This document shows positions 18,055 through 26,473 of a DNA stretch of 64,000 bases, in pieces (the stretch's first letter is position 1; every line of letters begins with the position of its first letter). The notes under the pieces are model-generated. The model searched no databases. It saw only the letters and a program-made list of their open reading frames with translations, and was not told the DNA's origin. The stretch is from NCBI RefSeq assembly GCF_900091505.1, contig NZ_LT607409.1, forward strand, positions 2,046,001-2,110,000. Reading direction: 5' to 3'. The translations under genes were made by a program, and so were the position numbers. Origin of the DNA: Micromonospora chokoriensis (GTDB taxonomy: Bacteria; Actinomycetota; Actinomycetes; Mycobacteriales; Micromonosporaceae).

Positions 18055-20582
18055 CGCCGTACCTCCGGTAGGCCGAGGGTGACCGGCTGCCGACGGCCTG
18101 TCGGCTCGGATCCGGTCGGGGGTTGGTCGCGTACGGGCACCGGCTGGCCGCGTTCCTGGGTGAAGGTGATCGACGGGTCCGGTACGTCAGGGGCGTTGAC
18201 GAAGGAGGTGTAGCGGCGTAGCCGGTCCGGGTCGTCGAGCACGTCGCGCCACTCGTCGGAGTACGACGACACGTGCTGGGCCATCGCCGCGTCCAGTTCG
18301 GCGCAGAGCCCGAGCGAGTCGTCCACGATCACCGAGCGCAGGTGGTCCAGGCCGCCGTCCATCGCCTCGATCCAGCCGGCGGTGCGTTGCAGCCGGTCGG
18401 CCGTGCGGATGTAATAGATCAAGAATCTGTCGATCAGTCGGATCAGCGTTTCTGTCGACAGATCAGTGGCGAACAGGTCGGCGTGCCGGGGCCGGAAGCC
18501 CCCGTTGCCACCGACGTAGAGATTCCAGCCGGTCTCGGTGGCGATGATGCCGAAGTCCTTGCTCCGGGCCTCCGCGCACTCGCGGGCGCAGCCGGAGACC
18601 GCCGACTTGAGCTTGTGCGGGGCGCGTAGCCCCCGGTAGCGCAGCTCCAGGGCGACGGCCAACCCCACCGAGTCCTGTACGCCGTAGCGGCACCAGGTCT
18701 CGCCGACACAGGACTTCACCGTCCGCAGCGCCTTGCCGTACGCGTGACCGGACTCGAAACCGGCGTCCACCAGTCGTCGCCAGATCTGCGGCAACTGCTC
18801 GACCCGCGCCCCGAACAGGTCGATGCGCTGCCCGCCGGTGATCTTCGTGTAGAGCTGGAAGTCCCGGGCGACCTCACCGATCACGATGAGCTTCTCCGGG
18901 GTGATCTCGCCACCCGGGATGCGCGGCACCACCGAGTAGCTGCCGTCGCGTTGCAGGTTGGCGAGGAAGTGGTCGTTGGTGTCCTGCAACGACGCCTGCT
19001 CACCGTCGAGCACGTGCCCGCTGCCCAGCGACGCGAGGATCGACGCCACGACCGGCTTGCAGATGTCGCAGCCGCGCCCCCGACCGTGCTCGGCGACCAG
19101 CCGGGAGAAGGTGCGGATGCCGCGTACGCGGACGATCTCGAACAGCTCCCGGCGACTGACGTCGAAGTGCTCGCAGAGCGCGCTGGACTGCTCCACCCCG
19201 GCCGCGTCCAGGAGCTGCTTCAACATCGGCACGCAGGAACCGCAGCTCGTGCCGGCCCGGGTGCACGCCTTCAACGCCGGCACGTCCGCGCAGCCGCCGG
19301 CGATGGCGGCGTCCACGTCGCCCCGGGTCACCGCGTTGCAGGAGCAGACCTGCGCCTCTGCGGGCAGGGCCCCGGCGTCCGCCCCGCCGCCGTCCGGGGC
19401 GAGCAGCGCCAGCGGCGCCGCCGGTAACGGGCCGCCCACACTGGCCCGTAACGTCGGGTACGCGCTGGCATCACCGACCAGCACGCCGCCGAGCAGGGTG
19501 TGCGCGTCGTCGGAGAGGACCAGCTTCGCGTACACCCGGGTGGCCGGGTCGGTGAAGGTGACGTCCAGGCAACCGGGGGTCACCCCGTGGGCGTCGCCGA
19601 ACGAGGCCACGTCCACCCCGAGCAGCTTGAGCTTGGTCGCGGTGTCCGCGCCCGGGAACGTCGCCGCGCCGCCGACCAGCCGGTCGGCGACCACCTCGGC
19701 CGTCGCGTACCCCGGCGCCACCAGGCCGTGACAGGTGCCGTCGACCGCCGCGCACTCACCGATCGCCCAGATCCGCTCGTCGGCGCTGCGGCAGGTCTCG
19801 TCGACGAGCACCCCGCCGCGCGGGCCCAGTGGCAGGTCGGCGTCCCGGGCGAGCTGGTCCCGGGGCCGGATGCCGGCGGCGACCACCACCAGCTCGGCGT
19901 CGATCGTGCCGCCGTCGGACAGCTCCAGCGCGGCCACCGCGCCGTCCGGGCCCGGTCGGATCGCGCTGGTCGCGACCCCGAGATGGGTCCGTACGCCCAA
20001 CTCGTCGACGTAGCGCCGCAGCATCGCGCCGCCGGCCTGGTCCACCTGCACCGGCATCAGCCGGGGCGCGAACTCGACCACGTCGGTGCTCAGGCCGAGC
20101 AGCCGCAACGCGTTCGCCGCCTCCAACCCGAGCAGCCCGCCACCGATCACCGCGCCGACCCGCCGGCCCTGCGCGTACGACCGGATCGCCGCCAGATCGT
20201 CGAGCGTCCGGTAGACGAAGACCCCGGGCAGCTCCGCCCCGGGCACCGGCGGCACGAACGCGTACGACCCGGTGGCCAGCACCAACGCGTCGTACGGGTA
20301 CTCGCCGACGTCGGTGGTCACCACCCGCCGCTCCCGGTCGATGGCGGTGGCCGGTTCGCCCAGCCGCAGCCGCAGCCCGTCGTGCGCCGTGTACAGGTTG
20401 AGTTCGCTCTCGCTCACCCCGTCGAAGTACGCCGAGAGCCGCACCCGGTCGTACGCCGGGCGTCGTTCCTCGGCCAGCACCGTCACCCGCCAGCGACCCT
20501 CCGGGTCGCGAGCGCGCAGCGCGTCGACGAAGCGCTGCCCGACCATGCCGTTGCCGATGACGACCAGATCGCCGCCGTTCAT
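18051..20582 (-). CDS. nirB: Assimilatory nitrite reductase [NAD(P)H] large subunit NirB
   Basis: 843 residues. FAD/NADH pyridine-nucleotide oxidoreductase domain (VVIGNGMVGQRF at the start, GAVIGGGLLGLEAANAL near 145); BFD-like [2Fe-2S] region VCSCNAV ... GTSCGSC; a second Cys-rich segment ending GCDICKP; then the sulfite/nitrite reductase domain with the sirohaem/[4Fe-4S] motifs CVGETWC and CARECAEA. Start at 20582 overlaps the upstream stop (ATGA). It reduces nitrite to ammonium using NAD(P)H. Length and domain order are normal. Confidence 0.96.
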   Translation of the reverse strand: MNGGDLVVIGNGMVGQRFVDALRARDPEGRWRVTVLAEERRPAYDRVRLSAYFDGVSESELNLYTAHDGLRLRLGEPATAIDRERRVVTTDVGEYPYDALVLATGSYAFVPPVPGAELPGVFVYRTLDDLAAIRSYAQGRRVGAVIGGGLLGLEAANALRLLGLSTDVVEFAPRLMPVQVDQAGGAMLRRYVDELGVRTHLGVATSAIRPGPDGAVAALELSDGGTIDAELVVVAAGIRPRDQLARDADLPLGPRGGVLVDETCRSADERIWAIGECAAVDGTCHGLVAPGYATAEVVADRLVGGAATFPGADTATKLKLLGVDVASFGDAHGVTPGCLDVTFTDPATRVYAKLVLSDDAHTLLGGVLVGDASAYPTLRASVGGPLPAAPLALLAPDGGGADAGALPAEAQVCSCNAVTRGDVDAAIAGGCADVPALKACTRAGTSCGSCVPMLKQLLDAAGVEQSSALCEHFDVSRRELFEIVRVRGIRTFSRLVAEHGRGRGCDICKPVVASILASLGSGHVLDGEQASLQDTNDHFLANLQRDGSYSVVPRIPGGEITPEKLIVIGEVARDFQLYTKITGGQRIDLFGARVEQLPQIWRRLVDAGFESGHAYGKALRTVKSCVGETWCRYGVQDSVGLAVALELRYRGLRAPHKLKSAVSGCARECAEARSKDFGIIATETGWNLYVGGNGGFRPRHADLFATDLSTETLIRLIDRFLIYYIRTADRLQRTAGWIEAMDGGLDHLRSVIVDDSLGLCAELDAAMAQHVSSYSDEWRDVLDDPDRLRRYTSFVNAPDVPDPSITFTQERGQPVPVRDQPPTGSEPTGRRQPVTLGLPEVRR

Positions 20583-22018
20583 CGCGTCACCTCCACCGAT
20601 TCCGCCTGGCTCAGCCAGTCGACGATGCCGCCCACCGCGTCCCGGCACCCGCCGCAGCCGGTGCCGGCCCGGGTCGCCGCCACGACCGCGTCGACGGTCC
20701 GGGCTCCGGAGCGCCAACTGCGTACGAGCGCGCCCTTACTCACCGTGTTGCACTGGCAGACAGTGGCCGCGTCCGGCATCAGCGCCGGTGAGGCGGCCGG
20801 GGTCGCGCCGGCCGTGCCCAGGGCCCGGCCCAACAGGAGTGCACGCCGGTCGGCCGGGACCGGGTGACCACGGTCGAAGAGCTGGATCACTGTCCCGACG
20901 GCCGGGTTGTCGCCGAGCAGGATCGCGCCGACCAGCCGCTCGTCGCGGATCCGCAACCGGGCGTACGTGCCCCGGGCCGGGTCGGTGAAGGTCAGCTCCT
21001 CGCCCGGCCCGCCGCTGACCGGGTCACCCATCGAGGCTAGGTCGATCCCGGCGGCCTTGAGCCGGGTCACCACCGGCTGGGGCCGGTACCGCGCCAACGG
21101 GTCCGTCCCGGTCAGCACGTCCGCGAGCACCCGCGCCTGGGCCCAGGCTGGCGCGACCAGCCCACTGAGCACACCGTCGTGCTCGGCGCAGTCGCCGATC
21201 GCCGAGATGGAGCGGTCGTCGGTGCGGAGCCGGTCGTCCACCACCACCCCGCGCCGGACCGTCAGCCCGGCGGCCCGCGCCAGGGCGGTGTCCGGGCGTA
21301 CCCCGCAGGAGAGGACCAGCAGGTCGGCGCGCAACGTCCGGCCGTCGGCCAGGTCGAGGCGGACGCCGTCGGCGTCGGCGGCCACGCCGGTCGCCGGCAC
21401 CGCGAGCTGCACGGTGACGCCGAATCCGGCGAGCGTGCCGGCGAGCACGGCACCGGCCGCCGGGTCGAGTTGCCGTTCCATCAGGTGCTCCCTCGGGTGC
21501 ACCACAGTGGTGGTCAACCCCCGGCTGGCCAGGCCCCGGGCGGCCTCCAGACCGAGCAGACCGCCGCCCAGCACCAGGGCGCTGCGTGCGCCGTCCGCCG
21601 CGGCGAGGATCCGCCGGCAGTCGTCCAGGGTCCGGAAGGGGACCACCCGTTCCGGGAGGTCCGCCGGATCGAGGCCGGGCAGTGGCGGCACCACCGCCCG
21701 CGCGCCGGTGGCGAGCACCAGGTGGTCGTAGGAGATGCGGTCGCCGCCGTCGGTGTGGACCTCCCGCGCGGACCTGTCGATGGCGGTCACCGGTACGCCG
21801 GTGCGCAGGTCGATGCCGTGCCCGGCGGCCTCGGTCAGCTCCACGTCCGGCTCGCCGATGCGTCCGGCCAGCAGGGTGGAGAGCAGGATCCGGTTGTACG
21901 CGCGGTGCGGCTCCGCCCCGAGCACGGTGACCTTCCGGTCCCCCTCCCGGGCGTGCAGTTCGCCCGCGAGGCGGGCGCCCGCCATGCCGTTGCCCACGAT
22001 CACCACCCGGCCGGTCAT
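20579..22018 (-). CDS. FAD-dependent oxidoreductase with BFD [2Fe-2S] domain, probable electron donor to nitrate reductase
   Basis: 479 residues, homologous to the front half of NirB: RVVIVGNGMAGARLAGEL, ALVLGGGLLGLEAARGL, AIGDCAEHDG, and a C-terminal VCQCNTVSKG ... GTGCGGC [2Fe-2S] module, but no sirohaem domain. It overlaps nasA upstream and nirB downstream by four bases each. Position and domains fit a NasB/NasC-like NAD(P)H-to-nitrate-reductase electron carrier. It may have arisen by duplication of the nirB N-terminus; the reaction is inferred from context. Confidence 0.85.
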   Translation of the reverse strand: MTGRVVIVGNGMAGARLAGELHAREGDRKVTVLGAEPHRAYNRILLSTLLAGRIGEPDVELTEAAGHGIDLRTGVPVTAIDRSAREVHTDGGDRISYDHLVLATGARAVVPPLPGLDPADLPERVVPFRTLDDCRRILAAADGARSALVLGGGLLGLEAARGLASRGLTTTVVHPREHLMERQLDPAAGAVLAGTLAGFGVTVQLAVPATGVAADADGVRLDLADGRTLRADLLVLSCGVRPDTALARAAGLTVRRGVVVDDRLRTDDRSISAIGDCAEHDGVLSGLVAPAWAQARVLADVLTGTDPLARYRPQPVVTRLKAAGIDLASMGDPVSGGPGEELTFTDPARGTYARLRIRDERLVGAILLGDNPAVGTVIQLFDRGHPVPADRRALLLGRALGTAGATPAASPALMPDAATVCQCNTVSKGALVRSWRSGARTVDAVVAATRAGTGCGGCRDAVGGIVDWLSQAESVEVTR

Positions 22019-24234
22019 GCCTTCTCCACCCGTACCGCGCAGATCTTGAACTCGGGCATCCCGGAGATCGGGTCGACCGCGTCGTTGGTCACCGAGTTGG
22101 CCCGTCCCGCCCCGGCGTAGTGGAACGGGGCGAACACCGTGTCCGGTCGGATCCCGACGCTGAGCCGGGCCGGCGCGCACAACTCGCCCCGGCGCGAGGT
22201 GACCTTCACCGGGTCGCCGTCGTCGATGCCCAGTCGGGCGGCCAGATCGGGGTGCAACTCGACGAACGCCTCCGGGGCGGCCCGCCGCAGCGCCGGTACC
22301 CGGCGGGTCTGGGTGCCCGACTGGTACTGCGTCAGCACCCGGCCGGTGGTGAAGTGCAGCGGGTACGTCGCGCAGACCTCCTCGGCGGCGGGCCGATGGT
22401 CGACGCTGTGGAACCGGGCCCGTCCGTCCGGGGTCGCGAACTCCTCGGCGAAGAGCCGTGGCGTGTCCGGCCCGTCCTCGGTGCGGCAGGGCCAGTAGAC
22501 GCCGTCCTGGTCGTCGATCCGCGCCCAACTGATTCCGGCGTAGTCGGCCGCCCCACCGGCGGAGGCACGACGCAGCTCGGCGAAGACGGCGGCCGGGTCG
22601 GCCGGGAACCGGGCAGCCGCAACGGCCTCCGGTCGCGCGCTTGCCGTTGCGGCGGATGTCGCCGTGGTGCTTGCCGCCGTGGTGCTTGCCGGTTCGGCGG
22701 CGGGCGCTTCGGTGGTCGGTGTTTCGGCGGCGGCGAGCCGCGTCGCCAGGTCGGAGATGATGGCCAGGTCGGTGCGCACGCCCGGTGGGGGGTTGCGCAG
22801 CGCGCGACGACGCAGCACCCGACCCTCCAGGTTGGTCATCGTGCCGTCCTCCTCGGCCCACTGCGCGGTGGGCAGCACCACGTCGGCCAGCGCTGCCGTC
22901 TCGGAGAGCAGCAGGTCGGCGACGACCAGCAGGTCGAGGTCGCGCAGCCGGCCCTCGATCCGGGCCGCCCGGGGTGCCGAGACCACCGGGTTGGAGCCGA
23001 AGACCAGCAACCCGCGGGGGCCGTCCGGAGTGCCCAGCGAGTCGAGCAGTTGGTAGGCCGGCACACCGGGGCCGGGCAGGTCGTCGGCCGGCACTCCCCA
23101 GACCCCTGCGACGTGCTCCCGGGCCGCCGGATCGTCGATCTTCCGGTAACCGGGGAGCTGGTCGGCCTTCTGCCCGTGCTCCCGCCCGCCCTGGCCGTTG
23201 CCCTGGCCGGTGAGGCAGCCGTACCCCGAACCGTCCCGGCCGGGCAGGCCGAGGGCAAGAGCCAGATTGACGTACGCGGTGACGGTGTCGACGCCCTTCG
23301 CGTGCTGCTCGGCGCCGCGCGCGGTCAGGATGATCACGCGTCCGCCGGTGCCCAACGCGCGGGCGGTGGCCTCCAGGTCGGCCACCGGCACCCCGGAGAG
23401 CTGTTCCGCGCGGGCGGGCCACCAGGCGGCGACGGTCCGGCGGACCGCCTCGAAACCACTGGTGCGCTCGGCCACGTAGGTGCGGTCGACCCACCCCTCG
23501 GTGAGCGCGATGTGCAGCAGCGCGTTGGCCACCGCGAGGTCGGTGCCGGGCAGCGGTTGCAGGTGCAGGTCGGCCTGCCGGGCGGTCGCGGTGACCCGGG
23601 GGTCAACGACGATCAACTGTCCGCCGTTGCGGCGCTGCTCGGTGAGCCAGCGCACCAGCGGTGGCATCGTCTCCGCCGGGTTGGCCCCGACCAGCAGCAG
23701 CGTGTCAGCCCGACCCAGGTCGGCGAGCGGGAACGGCAGCCCCCGGTCGATGCCGAAGGCGCGCATCCCGGCGGCCGCCGCCGAGGACATGCAGAACCGT
23801 CCGTTGTAGTCGATGTGCCGGGTGCGCAGCCCGATCCGGGCGAACTTGCCCAACGCGTACGCCTTCTCGTTGGTGAGGCCGCCGCCGCCGAAGACGGCGA
23901 CCGCGTCCGGGCCGGCGTCGTCCTGGATCGCGCGGATGCCGGTGACGATCCGGTCGAGCGCGGCGTCCCAGCTCACCGGGCGCAGCTCGCCGCTGGCCGG
24001 GTCGCGCAGGAGCGGGGTGGTCAGCCGCTCCGGGTGGTCGAGCAGCTCGGCGGCGGTCCAACCCTTCTGGCAGAGCCCGCCCCGGTTGGTGGGAAACTGG
24101 CGGGGGTGGACCGTCACCCCGGTGTCGTCCTCGCGCAGCGTCATGCCGCACTGCAAGGCGCAGTACGGGCAGTGCGTCGCCACCTCCCGGGGCGTGGACC
24201 CCGGTCGAGTTGCCGACCGTGCACCGTCTGTCAT
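22015..24234 (-). CDS. nasA: Assimilatory nitrate reductase, molybdopterin catalytic subunit
   Basis: 739 residues. [4Fe-4S] ligands Cys22, Cys25, Cys29 (CPYCALQCG) and Cys55 (GGLCQKGW); Mo-bis-MGD regions YNGRFCMSSAAAAG, LLVGANPAE, VDPRVTATA and DVVLPTAQWAEEDG; C-terminal molydopterin-binding fold FHYAGAGRANSVTNDAVDP. Cytosolic, no Tat signal. An unusual Ala/Thr-rich linker of about 35 residues (near 500-540) interrupts the usual sequence. Leads the five-gene operon; the ATG is only 24 bases from a GlnR-type box and has no clear ribosome site, so the mRNA may be nearly leaderless. Confidence 0.95.
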   Translation of the reverse strand: MTDGARSATRPGSTPREVATHCPYCALQCGMTLREDDTGVTVHPRQFPTNRGGLCQKGWTAAELLDHPERLTTPLLRDPASGELRPVSWDAALDRIVTGIRAIQDDAGPDAVAVFGGGGLTNEKAYALGKFARIGLRTRHIDYNGRFCMSSAAAAGMRAFGIDRGLPFPLADLGRADTLLLVGANPAETMPPLVRWLTEQRRNGGQLIVVDPRVTATARQADLHLQPLPGTDLAVANALLHIALTEGWVDRTYVAERTSGFEAVRRTVAAWWPARAEQLSGVPVADLEATARALGTGGRVIILTARGAEQHAKGVDTVTAYVNLALALGLPGRDGSGYGCLTGQGNGQGGREHGQKADQLPGYRKIDDPAAREHVAGVWGVPADDLPGPGVPAYQLLDSLGTPDGPRGLLVFGSNPVVSAPRAARIEGRLRDLDLLVVADLLLSETAALADVVLPTAQWAEEDGTMTNLEGRVLRRRALRNPPPGVRTDLAIISDLATRLAAAETPTTEAPAAEPASTTAASTTATSAATASARPEAVAAARFPADPAAVFAELRRASAGGAADYAGISWARIDDQDGVYWPCRTEDGPDTPRLFAEEFATPDGRARFHSVDHRPAAEEVCATYPLHFTTGRVLTQYQSGTQTRRVPALRRAAPEAFVELHPDLAARLGIDDGDPVKVTSRRGELCAPARLSVGIRPDTVFAPFHYAGAGRANSVTNDAVDPISGMPEFKICAVRVEKA

Positions 24235-24258
24235 GTCGGGAAAGCGTGCCGCTGAGCG

Positions 24259-24296
24259 GTTTCCGGTCCGGGTCCCTTCTGTTTCGGTCCTGTCAA
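24259..24296 (-). promoter_or_regulatory. GlnR-type box upstream of nasA
   Basis: Read on the minus strand: TTGAC-n6-GAAAC-n6-GACCC-n6-GAAAC. Spacing equals the actinobacterial GlnR consensus gTnAC-n6-GaAAC-n6-gTnAC-n6-GaAAC exactly; three of the four half-sites match well and the third (GACCC) poorly. The box ends 24 bases before the nasA start, so GlnR would activate under nitrogen limitation, as established in Streptomyces and mycobacteria. Confidence 0.75.
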
Positions 24297-24321
24297 GTGG
24301 GGCTCACACCGCACCGGGGCA

Positions 24322-24411
24322 GCGAACGCGTCGGAGGGTGCGAGCGCGTCGGTGGGTGCGAGCGCGTCGGTGGGTGCGAGCGCGTCGGAGGGTGCGAGCG
24401 CGTCGGAGGGT
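24322..24411. repeat. Five tandem copies of an 18-bp unit upstream of nasA
   Basis: Unit GCGAGCGCGTCGGWGGGT repeated at 24322, 24340, 24358, 24376 and 24394 (first copy with one change), followed by a partial copy. Lies between the GlnR-type box and a palindrome; 277-base gap, no gene. Confidence 0.9.
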
Positions 24412-24423
24412 GCGAGTCGGAGC

Positions 24424-24484
24424 CTTTGGAGCTGAATCGTTTGCGACATCGGCGATTGACTCGTCTGCGACATCAGCTCCAAAG
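24424..24484. repeat. Palindrome family A, long form
   Basis: Outer arms CTTTGGAGCTGA / TCAGCTCCAAAG enclose 37 bases containing a direct duplication of a CGTYTGCGACATC segment. The same arms and loop motif occur once more at 31934-31976 in shorter form. Here it follows the 3' end of the minus-strand gene at 24512 and may terminate it. Confidence 0.85.
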
Positions 24485-24511
24485 CGGCAGCGCACGTCAC
24501 CCCGCAGGCGA

Positions 24512-24787
24512 TCAGCGCCCGTCGTAGCGCTGCGGTCGGCGGGTCAGTGACAACCAGCCGAGGAATCGGGCGTGGAGTGCCCGCGGGTCAGGCTGAACGC
24601 CCAGGGAGTACAGGTCGTGAACCGCGTCCTGCATGTTCGCCGCCAGGTAGAACGCAAGAGCGATCGAATGGCCGTAGAACTCGGTCGCGAGGTGAAGCTG
24701 AGCCGGCGCACACGGCCAGGGCGCCGCGCAGTTACGGCAGAGCCACGCCGGGCGCATCGGCTGGTGCGGGCGAGGTCGGCGGCTCAT
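24512..24787 (-). CDS. Small Cys-motif protein, unknown function
   Basis: 91 residues, with Cys17-x2-Cys20 and Cys26 (WLCRNCAAPWPC) near the N-end followed by a helical part (HLATEFYGHSIALAFYLAANM, split around residues 33-53) and RFLGWLSLTRR. Small proteins of this kind often accompany XRE/DUF397 regulator pairs in actinomycetes and are sometimes labelled flavin reductase without support. ATG overlaps the stop of the upstream gene (ATGA). The paired Cys could bind a metal. No function assigned. Confidence 0.7.
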   Translation of the reverse strand: MSRRPRPHQPMRPAWLCRNCAAPWPCAPAQLHLATEFYGHSIALAFYLAANMQDAVHDLYSLGVQPDPRALHARFLGWLSLTRRPQRYDGR

Positions 24788-25113
24788 CGAACACTCACCG
24801 GACCTCGCCTGGCGGGAGTGCGGATGGTTGACGGTAGGGCCGCCGGGGCGGGTGTGTCCGGCCAGATCAAGCCCGCCGACATCACGAACAGGGTCCGGCG
24901 CGCGACCGCAGCACCCTTGGCGGACAGCTCGTAACCGTCGAGCCACAGCCACCCGTCGTACGTCGGCCAGTCGAGAACGCGGATGACCCGAACGACGATC
25001 GGGCGCATGAACTGCACACTCGCCGTGCGGGTCAGGTACAGGACGTCGCCCGTGTGCGGCCTCCGTGGCGTGGGCTTCGGCTCGGGTCTCCGATGGTGCG
25101 GCTCATCCGGCAC
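24784..25113 (-). CDS. Small hypothetical protein of the XRE/DUF397 neighbourhood
   Basis: 109 residues from a GTG preceded by GGGGAGAG; a frame extension to 25170 would run into the palindrome and is unlikely. A basic/Pro-rich N-end (EPHHRRPEPKPTPRRP) is followed by a compact part: DVLYLTRTASVQFMRP, VVRVIRVLDWPTYDGWLWL, YELSAKGAAVARRTLFV. Cotranscribed with the following 91-residue gene and divergent from the XRE regulator. Not recognised beyond that context. Confidence 0.65.
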   Translation of the reverse strand: MPDEPHHRRPEPKPTPRRPHTGDVLYLTRTASVQFMRPIVVRVIRVLDWPTYDGWLWLDGYELSAKGAAVARRTLFVMSAGLIWPDTPAPAALPSTIRTPARRGPVSVR

Positions 25114-25172
25114 TGCGCTCTCTCCCCTTGTCGTCACTGTGGGAAGGGGCCGCCCCGTGTGCTCACCCACGG

Positions 25173-25221
25173 AGATCTTGGACAGTTTCCGTTACGCGAG
25201 AACGGAAACTGTCCAAGATCT
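25173..25221. repeat. Palindrome family B, copy 1
   Basis: Perfect 21-bp arms beginning AGATCTTGGACAGTTTCC around a 7-base loop ACGCGAG. It lies between divergent start codons (25113 and 25380), so here it cannot be a terminator. A nearly identical element is at 59463-59513, differing at one loop base and one outer base pair. Confidence 0.95.
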
Positions 25222-25379
25222 GTGGCAGGCCAGGGGCGGCCCCGACACGAACGCGTCCGCCGGGTCTCGGGTCCCTACCGGCCGCGCCGCCTGCCAGCTA
25301 CATTGCCGAGAGCGATGGGATCAGTACACGACGTAGCTCTATTCCCGGGGACGTTCGGGACGTTCATCGTGGAGGCAGG

Positions 25380-26147
25380 ATGAATCATGCACTTCAAGTG
25401 GCCATGGCCGAAGCTGGTGAGACAGCCGAGAGTCTTGCAGCTCAGACGGGGGTGGATCCGAAGACGGCAGCGCGGTGGATAAGCCCGGGACGCGTGCCGC
25501 AGCCCCGTCGGCGGGCAAAGCTGGCTGCGCTCCTTGGGAGGGACGTTGGGGACCTCTGGCCGGATGTCCTCAAGCGGCGCGAGCCGCAATGGCTGCGCGA
25601 GTGGGTCGACTGGGAACGCGAAGCCGTTGCGATCCGGTGGTTCGAGCACACCTGGGTGCCCGGCCTTTTGCAGACCGATGCGTATGCGCGGGCGACGTTG
25701 ACGGGCGAAGCGTTGACGCTTGACGAAGTTGACGATGTGGTCGCCTCCCGCATCGACCGACAGGCCATCCTTCGCCGCGAACGTCCACCCCTTCTGGTCG
25801 CAGTCGTTCACGAACTGGTCCTGTACCAATCGGCGTATGACGACAGGTCATTGATGCGTGAGCAGGTCGCCCACCTTGCGCAATGCGCGGCGCTGCCCGC
25901 TGTTCAGGTGCTCGTAGTGCCACAGGACGTCGGGATGTATCCGGGCCTTGGCGGGGGGTTCATCGTGGCCGAGCTACCTGACGGCGGGCAGGTCGCGCAT
26001 ATCGACAGCCAGGTGCGGGCGCAGATCCTTAATGGAGCTGCGGACGTTGCTACGCTCAATCACAGGTGGGAACGCATCAGAAGTGAAGCTCTTTCCCGCC
26101 AACAGTCCCTCGACCTGATCAGGAAAGCAGCGGGATCATGGACCTGA
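25380..26147 (+). CDS. XRE-family helix-turn-helix regulator with DUF5753 (Scr1-type) domain
   Basis: 255 residues. N-terminal HTH (AMAEAGETAESLAAQTGVD, KTAARWISPGRVP) and C-terminal DUF5753 ligand-like domain (VPGLLQTDAYARATL, RQAILRRERPPLLVAVVHE, QVLVVPQDVGMYPGLGGGF). GGAGG five bases before the ATG. It overlaps the DUF397 gene by ten bases, the standard actinomycete pair, described as antitoxin-like or development-related regulators. Probably binds its own upstream region. Confidence 0.92.
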   Translation: MNHALQVAMAEAGETAESLAAQTGVDPKTAARWISPGRVPQPRRRAKLAALLGRDVGDLWPDVLKRREPQWLREWVDWEREAVAIRWFEHTWVPGLLQTDAYARATLTGEALTLDEVDDVVASRIDRQAILRRERPPLLVAVVHELVLYQSAYDDRSLMREQVAHLAQCAALPAVQVLVVPQDVGMYPGLGGGFIVAELPDGGQVAHIDSQVRAQILNGAADVATLNHRWERIRSEALSRQQSLDLIRKAAGSWT

Positions 26148-26338
26148 CCGGCGCGCTGTGGCGTAAGAGCACAAAGAGCGGAAACAACGGAGGCTCGTGC
26201 GTCGAGGTCGCTGACAACCTCCCCGGCGTCGTCCTCGTCCGCGACACCAAAGACCGCGACGGGGGGACGCTGACCTTCGAACCGGCGGCATGGGCCGGCT
26301 TCGTCGACCTGGCGAAGGTGATCGGCCCCGTCGGCTGA
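26138..26338 (+). CDS. DUF397 protein
   Basis: 66-residue DUF397 protein with the diagnostic WRKSTKSGNNGGSCVEVAD, VLVRDTKDRDGGTLTF and WAGFVDLAK segments. Partner of the overlapping DUF5753 regulator; such pairs are thought to interact. Followed by an intrinsic terminator. Confidence 0.95.
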   Translation: MDLTGALWRKSTKSGNNGGSCVEVADNLPGVVLVRDTKDRDGGTLTFEPAAWAGFVDLAKVIGPVG

Positions 26339-26354
26339 CAGCGCAGCACCAACC

Positions 26355-26395
26355 GCCCCCGGTGTCCTGGAGGTCCCACGGAACCGGGGGCTTTT
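26355..26395 (+). terminator. Intrinsic terminator of the XRE-DUF397 operon
   Basis: GCCCCCGGT / ACCGGGGGC arms, 19-base loop, then TTTT. One of few true T-run terminators in this window. Confidence 0.85.
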
Positions 26396-26433
26396 CGTGT
26401 GTCGAGGATAAGGTCCGCCCACCGTGCGCCGCT

Positions 26434-26439
26434 TATAAT
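26434..26439 (+). promoter_or_regulatory. Consensus -10 box of the methyltransferase gene
   Basis: Exact TATAAT, 35 bases before the ATG at 26474, in a locally AT-rich patch. No good -35 at 16-18 bases. Striking in such a GC-rich sequence. Confidence 0.6.
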
Positions 26440-26473
26440 GTGGGAAATCTGTCTCAAAATTTGGGAGAGCGCG

